A stretch of DNA of 53,335 nt from CAZEDU01 sp964511185 (GTDB lineage Bacteria > Myxococcota > Myxococcia > Myxococcales > Myxococcaceae). Shown here in pieces: positions 34,911 through 43,070 of this stretch. The stretch spans positions 1 to 53,335 of the forward strand of contig CAZEDU010000020.1 of the NCBI GenBank assembly GCA_964511185.1, read 5' to 3'. A model generated the notes under the pieces. The model was not told where the DNA came from and made no database searches. It was given only the letters and a program-made list of their open reading frames with translations. A program made the translations under genes and the position numbers. How positions within the stretch are numbered: position 1 is the first letter of the stretch; the number at the start of each line of letters is the position of its first letter.

Positions 34911-35437
34911 CGCGTCGGACCTGGCTTGCGCAGCTCCTCCTCGAGGAACTGCACGACGTCCTTGAAGCGCGGCACGTTGCGCTCGTCGCACGCCATCAGC
35001 GCGCGGTGCGCCTCGAGCACGGTCGCCGAGTACGCCTCCTTCGAAGCGTGTGGGTCGAGCGGCTGCATCTGCTGAGGCTGCGCGTCCGCGTCCGCGGTCT
35101 CGAACTGAAAGAAGCGATCGATGCCGAGGGTGCGGAACAGCTGGAGGTGACGCGCGGAGCTGCCGGTCACGACGCAGCGTGCGTCGGAGGCCTTCCAGCG
35201 GACGCAGAACGCGGTGAGCACGCCCAGGAAGGTGCTGTCGAGGTGCGTGCACCCGGCCAAGTCGAAGAAGAAGGCGCGGGCGCCGCGGCTCGCCATCTCG
35301 GTCAAGCAGGCGCTGAGCGGCTGGCTCACCACGTGGGTGCCGCGGCCTTCGACGCGAACGAAGACCTCTCCCTCCGTCGCGCCCACCCAAACGCGGCCCT
35401 GGTTCGTCTCGCTTCCGGTGGCAGTGTGCATCGCCAT
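34907..35437 (-). CDS. STAS-domain protein (anti-anti-sigma-like)
   Basis: A 176-residue protein with a STAS fold: FFFDLAGCTHLDSTFLGVL, in which Ser68 is in the place of the phosphorylated Ser of SpoIIAA. A C-terminal extension (AHRALMACDERNVPRFKDVVQFLEEELRK region) is helical and may contact a partner. The gene is translated just before the SpoIIE phosphatase, its likely partner, which would reset the phospho-Ser. The start is the first ATG (35437); another ATG two codons in is possible. Confidence 0.78.
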   Translation of the reverse strand: MAMHTATGSETNQGRVWVGATEGEVFVRVEGRGTHVVSQPLSACLTEMASRGARAFFFDLAGCTHLDSTFLGVLTAFCVRWKASDARCVVTGSSARHLQLFRTLGIDRFFQFETADADAQPQQMQPLDPHASKEAYSATVLEAHRALMACDERNVPRFKDVVQFLEEELRKPGPTR

Positions 35438-35526
35438 ACCGAAGGCCCCCTTTCGCCTGAATCAAGTCTAATGCCCGCGACAAAAGGGGCGGCGCGAGCG
35501 CAGCAGAGGGTCGATTGCTCGACGGA

Positions 35527-36423
35527 TCAGCGACCGAGCGGACGCCCGCGCGCGATGATGCGACGTTCACCGGCGAGCAGTTCGAGGTACACGCGGCCCG
35601 CGTCGGCGAGCGGCAGGTGGGTGGAGCGCATGACCGACACGCCGAGCGTCGGGTCGAGCTCGACGACGCCGTCGCTCGTCCACGCGCGGACCCAGGCATG
35701 GGGGTAGGCGCGCGCGCCGTCCTTCACCAAGCCGAGGACGAGCTCCGCCTCGCGTCCCTTCTCGCGGGCGCGCGCGACGTAGCGCTCGGCGACCCGCAGG
35801 CAGCGCGGCGTTCGCGCTCCGGGAAAAGAGGCGCGGACCCCACGCGCGAGCCGAGCGGCGTCGCGGGCGTCCCAAGTGGCGGCCTTGGGCGGCGGGCTCG
35901 GCGCTGGCGCCCGCGGCGGTGGAGCGAGCGCCAGCGCGCCGGTAGCGCCATCGATGGCGAAGCCGCCGGCGAACGGGTCCTTCCACGCGCCAAGCGCGGT
36001 GGCTGGGTCCACGCGATGAAAGCGCGCGAGGCCGCGCGTGAAGGAGATCAGCCCGCCAGCGCCATCGTACTCGGCGAAGAACGCTTCACCGAAGAGCGTC
36101 CCCTTCGCGCCGCTTCCCTCGAGCTGATCCACGCACAGCTCGCCGCGCGCGCCCGTCAGCTCGTCTTCGACCCGAAGGCAACCCAACGCCGGCCGCTGGA
36201 GGAGCGCGAGCGATGCGGGCCGCGCCGCCTGGCCTTGGATGCGGCGGCCGTCGAGCGCGAGCGTGCGCACGCCCACTTGGCCCGGCCCGTCCGTGAACAC
36301 CGGGTGCGAGGCGTAGGCGAAGGCGTCGCCGTCGAGGCGGAGCCGCACCAGGCCCACCGGCTGTCCGGAGAGCTCGAAGAGGAACACGGCGATGAGCGCG
36401 GTGGCGATCACGAGGTCCTCCAC
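35527..36423 (-). CDS. transglutaminase-like (Cys-His-Asp) protein, membrane anchored
   Basis: A 298-residue protein with an N-terminal hydrophobic segment (LVIATALIAVFLFEL) and a mostly extracytoplasmic body. The C-terminal third has the order TPRCLRVAERY, YPHAWVRAW and ELDPTLG, giving Cys, His and Asp in the spacing of transglutaminase-like / lasso-peptidase B2-type folds. The middle part is a strand-rich domain (VGVRTLALDGRRIQG, LCVDQLEG). No lasso precursor or B1 gene is nearby, so cross-linking or proteolysis of envelope proteins is more likely. The start is a GTG, 70 bp from the divergent PilZ gene. Confidence 0.6.
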   Translation of the reverse strand: MEDLVIATALIAVFLFELSGQPVGLVRLRLDGDAFAYASHPVFTDGPGQVGVRTLALDGRRIQGQAARPASLALLQRPALGCLRVEDELTGARGELCVDQLEGSGAKGTLFGEAFFAEYDGAGGLISFTRGLARFHRVDPATALGAWKDPFAGGFAIDGATGALALAPPPRAPAPSPPPKAATWDARDAARLARGVRASFPGARTPRCLRVAERYVARAREKGREAELVLGLVKDGARAYPHAWVRAWTSDGVVELDPTLGVSVMRSTHLPLADAGRVYLELLAGERRIIARGRPLGR

Positions 36424-36493
36424 GAGCTTGACGTCAAAGCGCCGCCTGGGACCAAAAACTGGCGCCGCAACATGTCTGTGTCAGCCTTCGCGC

Positions 36494-36814
36494 ATGGAAC
36501 AGCGCCGCATGCTCCCCCGCGTCCGCCGCCGCCTGAAGATCGCGATGGGCGGCAAGGTCCCCGCCTTCACCGCCGACGTCTCGCCGCGCGGCTTCTCCGC
36601 CGAGGTGATGCAGGTCTGGAGAATCGGCAGCGTGGTGCACGGCAGCATCAGCCTCGAGGGGCGCGAGTTCCCCTTCACCGGCGAGGTCAGCTGGTCGAAG
36701 GCCGGCGATCCCCGCTTGTCGATTCGCGGCCGGTTCGGGGTACGGTTCACCGGCATCGACAACGACTTCTTCGCGCTGTTCGAGCGGACGCTGCGGCGCG
36801 CGGAGACGAAATGA
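36494..36814 (+). CDS. single PilZ-domain protein
   Basis: A 106-residue protein that is almost only a PilZ domain. The c-di-GMP site is complete: RxxxR in LPRVRRR and DxSxxG in DVSPRGF. FPFTGEVSW and GRFGVRFTGID are the conserved later strands. The gene is followed by a second PilZ gene with an ATGA overlap. Single PilZ proteins act as c-di-GMP-switched adaptors; a diguanylate cyclase lies 3.8 kb downstream. Confidence 0.85.
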   Translation: MEQRRMLPRVRRRLKIAMGGKVPAFTADVSPRGFSAEVMQVWRIGSVVHGSISLEGREFPFTGEVSWSKAGDPRLSIRGRFGVRFTGIDNDFFALFERTLRRAETK

Positions 36815-37182
36815 GCGGTTCGGAGCTGCGACGGCTTCCCCGCGTGGAGCACCGCGCGCGCGTGGCGCTGGGGAAGACGGCGCTCTTCACCTTGGACCTG
36901 TCGCCGGGTGGCTTCTGCGCCGAGCTGCTTCACCCGCTGGCCCCGGGCACGCCGGTCGCCGGCTCGCTCGCGCTCGGCATGCGTGACTTCCCCTTCACCG
37001 GCCAGGTGGTGTGGGCGCGCGAAGGAGACGCGCGGCGCACGCGGCGCGGCCGCATCGGCGTTCGCTTCACCGGCATCGAGAACCGCTTCTTCGACGTGTT
37101 CCGCATCGCGTTCCCGAAGCTCGAGGCGCCCGCGACGGACGAGGCTCAGGGCGCTGCCCGCCGCGCGCCCGCCACGCCGTAG
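36811..37182 (+). CDS. second single PilZ-domain protein
   Basis: A 123-residue PilZ protein with RVEHR (RxxxR) near the start and DLSPGGF (DxSxxG), so c-di-GMP binding is likely. It is a tandem paralogue of the gene before it (shared FPFTG, GVRFTGI strands), with a ~20-residue Ala/Pro-rich tail. Its start overlaps the preceding stop (ATGA), and its last 37 bp overlap the convergent PQQ-repeat-like lipoprotein gene. Confidence 0.85.
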   Translation: MSGSELRRLPRVEHRARVALGKTALFTLDLSPGGFCAELLHPLAPGTPVAGSLALGMRDFPFTGQVVWAREGDARRTRRGRIGVRFTGIENRFFDVFRIAFPKLEAPATDEAQGAARRAPATP

Positions 37183-39203
37183 CGCAGCGGCCAACCGCTG
37201 TTCGAGATGGAGAACCCGCCGAGCTCGTAGGCTTCGAGCTTCGCGCCTTCGGGCCGGTCGACGAGCAGGTAGAGGTGTCCCTTGTCGAAGGTCGCGCCCA
37301 GCACCTGAGCGCCTTCGGCCACCGGGCACTGGAACACCGTCTGCCCCGAAGCCAGCGCCACCACGCGCGCGCCGCCGTCGAGCGGCTGCACGACGGCCGC
37401 CAGCGCGGCGCCGGGCTGAGCGAACGGCACGAGCGCCTCTTCGACGAGCATGAGCGGCTCACCCGCAGGCCCCAACGGCGCGCGCCAGAAGACGCCGCCG
37501 TCGACGGGCGAGAACGAGACGGCGTGGAGCGCCTGGCCCGTCGGGGCGCACGGCGGCGTCGCGGGGGACACGCAGGCGCGGTCGAACGCGTAGCCCGCCT
37601 GCGACGTCATGATGCCGTGGAACGGCTCGGCCTCCTCGAGCGGGAGCGAGGCGATGAGCCCGCCGTCGAGCGCGCGCAGGAAGCGACCGCCCGACCAGAG
37701 CCGCTCGGCGGTGACCGCGAGCTGGCGAACGCCGGGGCCGTCCCCGAGCGGCGGGAGGTCAGCGCCGCCATCGCTGAAGCGGAGTGCCGCCAGTGCTCCC
37801 CCATCGGCGTCGTACAGCACGCCATCGCCCAAGAAGTCGAGCGCGAGCGCGCTGGGCGTCGCGCCCCAGGGCAGGTCGGTGGTCGACAGCACGCCGCCGT
37901 CCGGCGCGACGCGAAGCCACGTCTGCGTCGAGGAGAAGGAGCCGGCGTCGGGGGAGGCCCAGGCGATGAGCAGGTGCGCGGTGCCGTCGTGGGCGACGGC
38001 GATGGACTCGCGCGACACGTGCGGCGCCGGGTGGCCGCCATCGAGCGGCGCAGGGAGCGACGCGAAGTCGAGCCGCCAGCGCAGCGCGCCGTTCTCGGGC
38101 GCATACGACTCGAGCGCGTCGTCCGCGAGCGCGAGCAGCCCCGCGTCGGACGACGTGACGACCGCGCGCGCGCCGCCGCCACCATCCACGCCAAGGGGCG
38201 CGGTGAACCGCTCGAAGCCGGAGCCGGTGTACGAGGTGAGCTGGCAGCCGCCGTCCGCGGCGCAGACCGAGAGGTACAAGTTGCCCCCCGCGGCGACGAG
38301 CGCAGGCGCCGATGGGTCGACCACCGGCGCGCCCGGCAGCAAGACCGTGAAGCTCGGCGTCGCCTCGCCCGCATCGGGGCGCACGCACTGCTGCGCTTTG
38401 CAGCGCCCTTCGCCCTGGCAGGGCGACTTCGGCGCGCACAGGAAGTCCTCCGGCGTCGGGCTCGTCACGCAGGCGCCCGAGAGGCAGAACAAGCCGGTGG
38501 CGCAGTTGAACGCGCCGCAGGGCGTCCAGTCGGACACCGGCGCGTCGCCGCAGCCGGTCTTCGGGTCGCAGTACGGCACCCGGCAAGGGTTCGCCGGCGC
38601 CGGACAGTCGGTGTCTCGGTACACGCAGCCCACCTGCTCGCCGCACGCGTCCACGGTGCACGGGTTGTTGTCGTTGCAGGTGCGCGGGCTGCCCTCGCAG
38701 GCGCCGCCCACGCAGACGCCCGCCTCCAGGCAGACGCTGCTCGGCGTGCAAGGCGTGCCGTTGGGGGCCACCTCCTCGGCGCAGCTCTTCGTCTCGAGCA
38801 CGAAGCGCGACAGGCGGCACTGCGCCGACGGCGTGCACGGCAGCGGCTCGACGCCCACGCCGCGCAGCTGGACGTCGAGCCGCTTGCCGTTCGCCGACAA
38901 GCGCAACGTCCCCTCGGCGCTGCTCGCGGGGGCAGTGAACACCACCTCGACGGCCGCTTCGCCGCCGCCGGGAATCGTCACGGTGGCCGGCGCGGAGAAC
39001 GGCGCGTCGGTCGCGACCTCCACCTCGACGTCGGCGCGGCCGGTGGCGGTGAGCTTCAACGCGCGCTCCACCTGAGAGCCTTTGAGCGCGCGCCCGAAGT
39101 CGAGGAGCTCGGCCTCGACGCGAAAGCCGACTTGGACGCCGCCCAGCGAGCTGTCGCCGCACGCAGCGAATACGAGCAAGACAGCGACGGCGGCTTTCTT
39201 CAT
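37146..39203 (-). CDS. large lipoprotein with Cys-rich region and PQQ/propeller-like repeats
   Basis: A 685-residue predicted lipoprotein. The signal sequence MKKAAVAVLLVFAAC provides the lipobox (FAAC). Residues ~15-115 are an Ig/cadherin-like strand domain (VEVEVATDAPFSAPATVTI). A Cys-rich region follows, with Asn/Asp patterns such as NDNNPCTVDACG, as in myxobacterial MYXO-type repeats. From ~300 on there are repeated strands with W and DGG (LRWRLDFASLP, TWLRVAPDGG) like PQQ-type propeller blades. The start ATG is at 39203. It is a surface or periplasmic protein; function unknown. Confidence 0.72.
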   Translation of the reverse strand: MKKAAVAVLLVFAACGDSSLGGVQVGFRVEAELLDFGRALKGSQVERALKLTATGRADVEVEVATDAPFSAPATVTIPGGGEAAVEVVFTAPASSAEGTLRLSANGKRLDVQLRGVGVEPLPCTPSAQCRLSRFVLETKSCAEEVAPNGTPCTPSSVCLEAGVCVGGACEGSPRTCNDNNPCTVDACGEQVGCVYRDTDCPAPANPCRVPYCDPKTGCGDAPVSDWTPCGAFNCATGLFCLSGACVTSPTPEDFLCAPKSPCQGEGRCKAQQCVRPDAGEATPSFTVLLPGAPVVDPSAPALVAAGGNLYLSVCAADGGCQLTSYTGSGFERFTAPLGVDGGGGARAVVTSSDAGLLALADDALESYAPENGALRWRLDFASLPAPLDGGHPAPHVSRESIAVAHDGTAHLLIAWASPDAGSFSSTQTWLRVAPDGGVLSTTDLPWGATPSALALDFLGDGVLYDADGGALAALRFSDGGADLPPLGDGPGVRQLAVTAERLWSGGRFLRALDGGLIASLPLEEAEPFHGIMTSQAGYAFDRACVSPATPPCAPTGQALHAVSFSPVDGGVFWRAPLGPAGEPLMLVEEALVPFAQPGAALAAVVQPLDGGARVVALASGQTVFQCPVAEGAQVLGATFDKGHLYLLVDRPEGAKLEAYELGGFSISNSGWPLRYGVAGARRAAP

Positions 39204-39279
39204 CGGCGGACACCTTATCGCGCCCGCGCGCGACCGAGCCACGCGCGGACCGCGCCACCGCCCGCGTCCGAGCGCCTGC

Positions 39280-40584
39280 TTAGCCGACCGTGCTGCCGGC
39301 GATGCGGACCTGGTTTCTGCCCAGCTTCTTGGCCTCGTAGAGCGCTGAGTCGGCGCGGCGGATGAACTGCTCCATCGACTCCTCGGGCGACAGCTGCGCC
39401 ACGCCGATGCTGACGGTGACGGGGACCTCGACCGGGTTGGTGGAGGAGACCTGGAAGTTGGTCTTCGCGATGCGCTCGCGAATCCGGTTGGTGATGATGG
39501 AGGCCTCGGCCGCGCCCGCCTGGATGAGCAGGATGCCGAACTCCTCGCCGCCGTAGCGGGCGACCACGTCGGTCGAGCGCACCGAGGCGACCACCAGGCT
39601 CGACAGGTGCGCGAGCACCGCGTCGCCGGCCAGGTGGCCGTGCTTGTCGTTGATCAGCTTGAAGTGGTCCACGTCGAGCAGCCCGAGCGCGACCTCGCCC
39701 TTGTAGCGGCGCGCCCGGCTGATCTCCTGCTCGAGCCGCGCCTTGAAGTACTTGTGGTTGAAGCAACGGGTGAGCCCGTCGCGAATGACCATGTCGCGCA
39801 GCGACGCCAGCCGCGACAGGTGCGCGCGCACGCGGGCGACCAGCTCCTGCGGCTCGAACGGCTTGGCGATGTAGTCGTTGCCGCCGACCTCGAGGCCGCG
39901 CACGCGCTGGTCGACGTCGCCCCGGCGCGTGACGAAGATGATGGGCGTGAACTGCAGCGCCGGGTGGCTGCGCACGCGCCGGCACAGCTCGAAGCCGTCC
40001 ATCTCGGGCATCACCACGTCGAGGATGATGAGGTCCGGCAGCTCGGCCTGAATCTGCTGCAGGGCCTGAGAGGGCGAGCAGCAGTACGAGCTCAAGAAGC
40101 CCGCGCTGCGCAAGCAGCTGTCGATGAGGTGCGCGCTGAACGGATCATCGTCGATGACGAGGATCTTCGAGAGCACCCGCTCTTCGCCGGTCGAGTCCGG
40201 CTGCGTGAGGCCCTTGGGCTCCACCAGCGCGCGCGCGGGCGACGGCGTCGGCGGCGCGCTGCCGTGCTCGTCGAGCAACGTCGCGACGCCGGCGAGCGCG
40301 TCCGCGAGCAGTCGCGCCGCCTCTTCGGTCGACAGTCTGCCCTTCCTGGCGAGGTTGCAGATGTCTTCCGACATCGCAGACGCGTAGCCGAGCACGCCGA
40401 AGTCCATCGCCGAGGCGGTGCCCGCGATGCGATGGAAGAAGCTGAAGAGCTCCTCGATGCCCTGGGCGTCTCCCTTGATGAGCCGTGCGTGGGCCTCGCG
40501 CGCGCGCTGATAGCCCGACTCCAGCTCGCGCAGAAACACGAGCTTGAGCTCGAACAGCTCATTGGCCGGAATGTCGCTGGCCAT
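39280..40584 (-). CDS. HPt-REC-GGDEF diguanylate cyclase
   Basis: A 434-residue signalling protein in three parts. An N-terminal HPt-like domain has FHRIAGTASAM (phospho-acceptor His51). A linker of ~40 residues leads to a REC domain (KILVIDDDP; acceptor Asp189 in LIILDVVMP; Lys in YIAKPF). The GGDEF domain has GGEEF at residues 345-349, with DVDHFKLINDKHGH for metal and nucleotide, and an RSTD inhibitory site at 336-339. It is thus an active-looking c-di-GMP synthase with product feedback. The start at 40584 (MASDIPANEL) was chosen over a longer upstream extension. It may supply the two PilZ proteins nearby. Confidence 0.93.
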   Translation of the reverse strand: MASDIPANELFELKLVFLRELESGYQRAREAHARLIKGDAQGIEELFSFFHRIAGTASAMDFGVLGYASAMSEDICNLARKGRLSTEEAARLLADALAGVATLLDEHGSAPPTPSPARALVEPKGLTQPDSTGEERVLSKILVIDDDPFSAHLIDSCLRSAGFLSSYCCSPSQALQQIQAELPDLIILDVVMPEMDGFELCRRVRSHPALQFTPIIFVTRRGDVDQRVRGLEVGGNDYIAKPFEPQELVARVRAHLSRLASLRDMVIRDGLTRCFNHKYFKARLEQEISRARRYKGEVALGLLDVDHFKLINDKHGHLAGDAVLAHLSSLVVASVRSTDVVARYGGEEFGILLIQAGAAEASIITNRIRERIAKTNFQVSSTNPVEVPVTVSIGVAQLSPEESMEQFIRRADSALYEAKKLGRNQVRIAGSTVG

Positions 40585-40710
40585 CGCCCCCCTGAGCCTT
40601 TCGGTGCCTTCGAGTCCGAAGGTTAGCGCTGTTTCGAACCGAACGCTCGATCCGGGCCTACCTCCGACCACTCACCTCGGCCCTCAATGTGGGCAGCCGC
40701 GCGCCCGCCG

Positions 40711-41571
40711 TCATTTCTCGCAGCTTTGCGGCGGCCACTCGGTCTTCGGACGAAAGTTGTAGCGGATCACCTCACGTCCGAGGACCGCGTTGTTGAAGCA
40801 GCTGATCCGCACCTGGCCCGGCGCCCTCAGCCGCTCCACGATGGGCACCGGGCGCGAGAAGGTCGAGAACGCCTCGAACGTGCCGTTGAAGTGGGTGGGC
40901 CAGCCGCGCGAGAGCGCCGAGCCTTGGCCGTCGCGCCCGCGCGTCGACAGCCGTTCGTACGCCGCGCGCTGCTTGTCGTTCACCGTCAGCGCCTCGCCCG
41001 GCAAGGGCAGCGCCTCGCCTTCGAACGGAAGGCTCCCGTGCTTGCCCCACTGCACCTGAAGGCGCGGGCGGCCGCCGTGCTCGTTCGCCTCGGCGATGGC
41101 GCGGGGCGAGGCGTCGAGCAGGCGGCCATGGAAGTACGTGGTGAACCCGACCAGCGCCGCGCGCTGGGCGTCGAGCCGCACCCAGACCACTTCATGGTCG
41201 CTCGGGTCGTTGTCGTCGGGATAGTCGATGTCGTCTTCCCACAGCAGGTGGTAGGCGATGAACGGCGCGTCGGGGTGCACGACGGCCGCCACGTCCTTGA
41301 GCTCGAACGGCTCGGACGCCACGGTGAAGACGCGCGGCGCGAACCGAAGCACGCGCTCGAGCTCGTCCTCCGTCGGCGGCCGCGAGGGCGACCGGCGCAG
41401 CACCTCGTCGTACGCCTTGGCCGCGTCGTCGAGCCGCCGCTCGAGGTGGACGCTCAAGGCGCGGCGCGCCACCCGGTCCGACGCGGCGTCACCGCACACG
41501 CAGGGCATCTCCTTCGGCCGCGCGCAGCCCATGGCCAGCAGTATCGAGAGCGCCCAGTGCGACCTACGCAT
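40711..41571 (-). CDS. predicted lipoprotein, unknown function
   Basis: A 286-residue protein with signal sequence ending LLAMGC (lipobox). A short helical segment (LERRLDDAAKAYDEVLRR) is followed by a domain with a striking acidic block, LLWEDDIDYPDDNDPSDHE, and VVWVRLDAQ, which could bind a metal such as calcium. Two Cys lie near the C-terminus. No family is recognised by me. Confidence 0.65.
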   Translation of the reverse strand: MRRSHWALSILLAMGCARPKEMPCVCGDAASDRVARRALSVHLERRLDDAAKAYDEVLRRSPSRPPTEDELERVLRFAPRVFTVASEPFELKDVAAVVHPDAPFIAYHLLWEDDIDYPDDNDPSDHEVVWVRLDAQRAALVGFTTYFHGRLLDASPRAIAEANEHGGRPRLQVQWGKHGSLPFEGEALPLPGEALTVNDKQRAAYERLSTRGRDGQGSALSRGWPTHFNGTFEAFSTFSRPVPIVERLRAPGQVRISCFNNAVLGREVIRYNFRPKTEWPPQSCEK

Positions 41572-41660
41572 GGGGGCGTTCTCGCCCTGCGAGCCGGCGG
41601 GCGCAAGAGGTGCTCGACGGGTTTGAGCGCTCGCTTCCGATTTCAGCTAAATGCGCGCCC

Positions 41661-43061
41661 GTGGCGGACGCGCGCGTCATCGTGATTGGAGCCGGGATGG
41701 GCGGCCTGGTGGCCGCGACCGCGCTCGCCCGCGCCGGGCACCGCGTTCGGGTGCTCGAGGGACGCCCGACGGCGGGCGGACTGGCGGCGGGGTTTCTCGC
41801 CGAAGGCTTCTACTTCGACACCGCGCCCTACTTGCTCCTGGACCGCGCCTCGCTCGAGGCCACCTTTCATGCGCTGGGCGCCGACCTGGCCGAGCACGTC
41901 CAGCTGGTGCGGCTCGAAACACCGCTCGAGGTGTCGTGGAGCGACGGAGAGACGCTCGCCTTTCACGCGGACCGCGCCCAGACCGCGCAGGCCGTCGACG
42001 CGCGCTGGCCCGGCGCGGGCGGGCGCTACCTTCGCTTCCTCGAGGCGGTCGACGCGCACCGGGCGCAGGTGACGCCGCTGGCGCACGCGCGGCCGGCGAG
42101 CGGCTGGGCCATCGTTCGTCACGGCGGCGTTCGGCTCTGGCGCCAGGACCGCCGCACGCTGGAGGCGACCTTTCGCCGCTTCGCGCTCCCCGAGCGGCTG
42201 CGCCAGGCGCTGAGCCTCTTCGCCAAGGTGGCCGAGCTCGCCCCTCCGCAAGCGCCGGCCGCCTTCGCCTGGGGCTGGTCGTGGCTGCACGGCCCCGGCG
42301 CCTTCTACCCGCTGGGCGGCATGGGCAGCATTCCGCATGCGCTCTACCAGCTCGCGGTGAAGGCGGGCGTCGACTTCAGCTTCGGGTTGGCGGCGTCGCA
42401 CGTGCAGGTCGATGGCGCGCGCGTCGCGGGCGTCCACACCGACCGCGGCGACTTCCTCACCGCCGACGTGGTGGTCTCGAACCGCGGCATCGGCACGTAC
42501 CTCGGGATGCTCAAGCCTCCCGTGCTCGAGGCGGAGCACCGGCTGGTCGGCACGCCGCTGCAGTCGTTCGGGGTGGCGACGTACCTGGCGGTGAAGGGCA
42601 AGAGTCAGCCGTACGTGCACTACCACCTGCTCCCCGATGGACAGCACCGCGTGCTGGTGACGCCGAGCGCGGTGGACCGCACGCTCGAGCAGCGCGGCCG
42701 CTGGCCGGCGCGGCTGCTCGCCCCGATGCCCCACGCCGCGGCGCAGGAGCGGGGTCAGGCCGGCCAGCAAGCGCTGCTCGACGCGGTGCTCGAGGAGCGC
42801 TGGTGGCGCGCGAAGGTGGAAGACCCGCGCCGCGTGCTGTCGCGCACGTCGGCCGAGCTGGGCTCCTTGCTGCGGTTGTACCGGGACAGCGTCAACCCGG
42901 CCGGAGGTTGGCTCGAGCATCGAAGCCCCTTCGTGCGGGGGCTGTACCTGTGCGGCAGCGCGACGTACCCCGGCCCGTCGGTGACGGCGTGCGCGCACTC
43001 GGGCGTCTTGGCCGCGTCTCGCGTCTTGGAGGACTTCCCCGGCGCGCAGGGGCTCGCGTAG
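41661..43061 (+). CDS. FAD-dependent oxidoreductase, phytoene desaturase (CrtI/CrtD) family
   Basis: A 466-residue flavoprotein. The dinucleotide motif VIVIGAGMGGLVAATAL begins at residue 6, followed by EGRPTAGG as in carotenoid desaturases and hydratases. The C-terminus has LYLCGSATYPGPSVTACAHSG, the FAD-binding and substrate-exit block of the CrtI family. The GTG at 41661 is preferred to an earlier in-frame start because it places the motif at the N-terminus. The gene is 9 bp before a UbiA prenyltransferase and opposite a CruF-like gene, so a carotenoid desaturase (CrtD-like) role is likely, though the exact bond it acts on is unknown. Confidence 0.78.
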   Translation: MADARVIVIGAGMGGLVAATALARAGHRVRVLEGRPTAGGLAAGFLAEGFYFDTAPYLLLDRASLEATFHALGADLAEHVQLVRLETPLEVSWSDGETLAFHADRAQTAQAVDARWPGAGGRYLRFLEAVDAHRAQVTPLAHARPASGWAIVRHGGVRLWRQDRRTLEATFRRFALPERLRQALSLFAKVAELAPPQAPAAFAWGWSWLHGPGAFYPLGGMGSIPHALYQLAVKAGVDFSFGLAASHVQVDGARVAGVHTDRGDFLTADVVVSNRGIGTYLGMLKPPVLEAEHRLVGTPLQSFGVATYLAVKGKSQPYVHYHLLPDGQHRVLVTPSAVDRTLEQRGRWPARLLAPMPHAAAQERGQAGQQALLDAVLEERWWRAKVEDPRRVLSRTSAELGSLLRLYRDSVNPAGGWLEHRSPFVRGLYLCGSATYPGPSVTACAHSGVLAASRVLEDFPGAQGLA

Positions 43062-43070
43062 ACAGCGGCC

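Noticed and set aside
37731..37745. GGGGCCGTCCCC in the PQQ-like lipoprotein gene as a third REP copy
   Set aside because: Only the outer bases match; it lacks the GGGGAC and GTCCCC arms and the GTT joint, and is likely coding sequence by chance.
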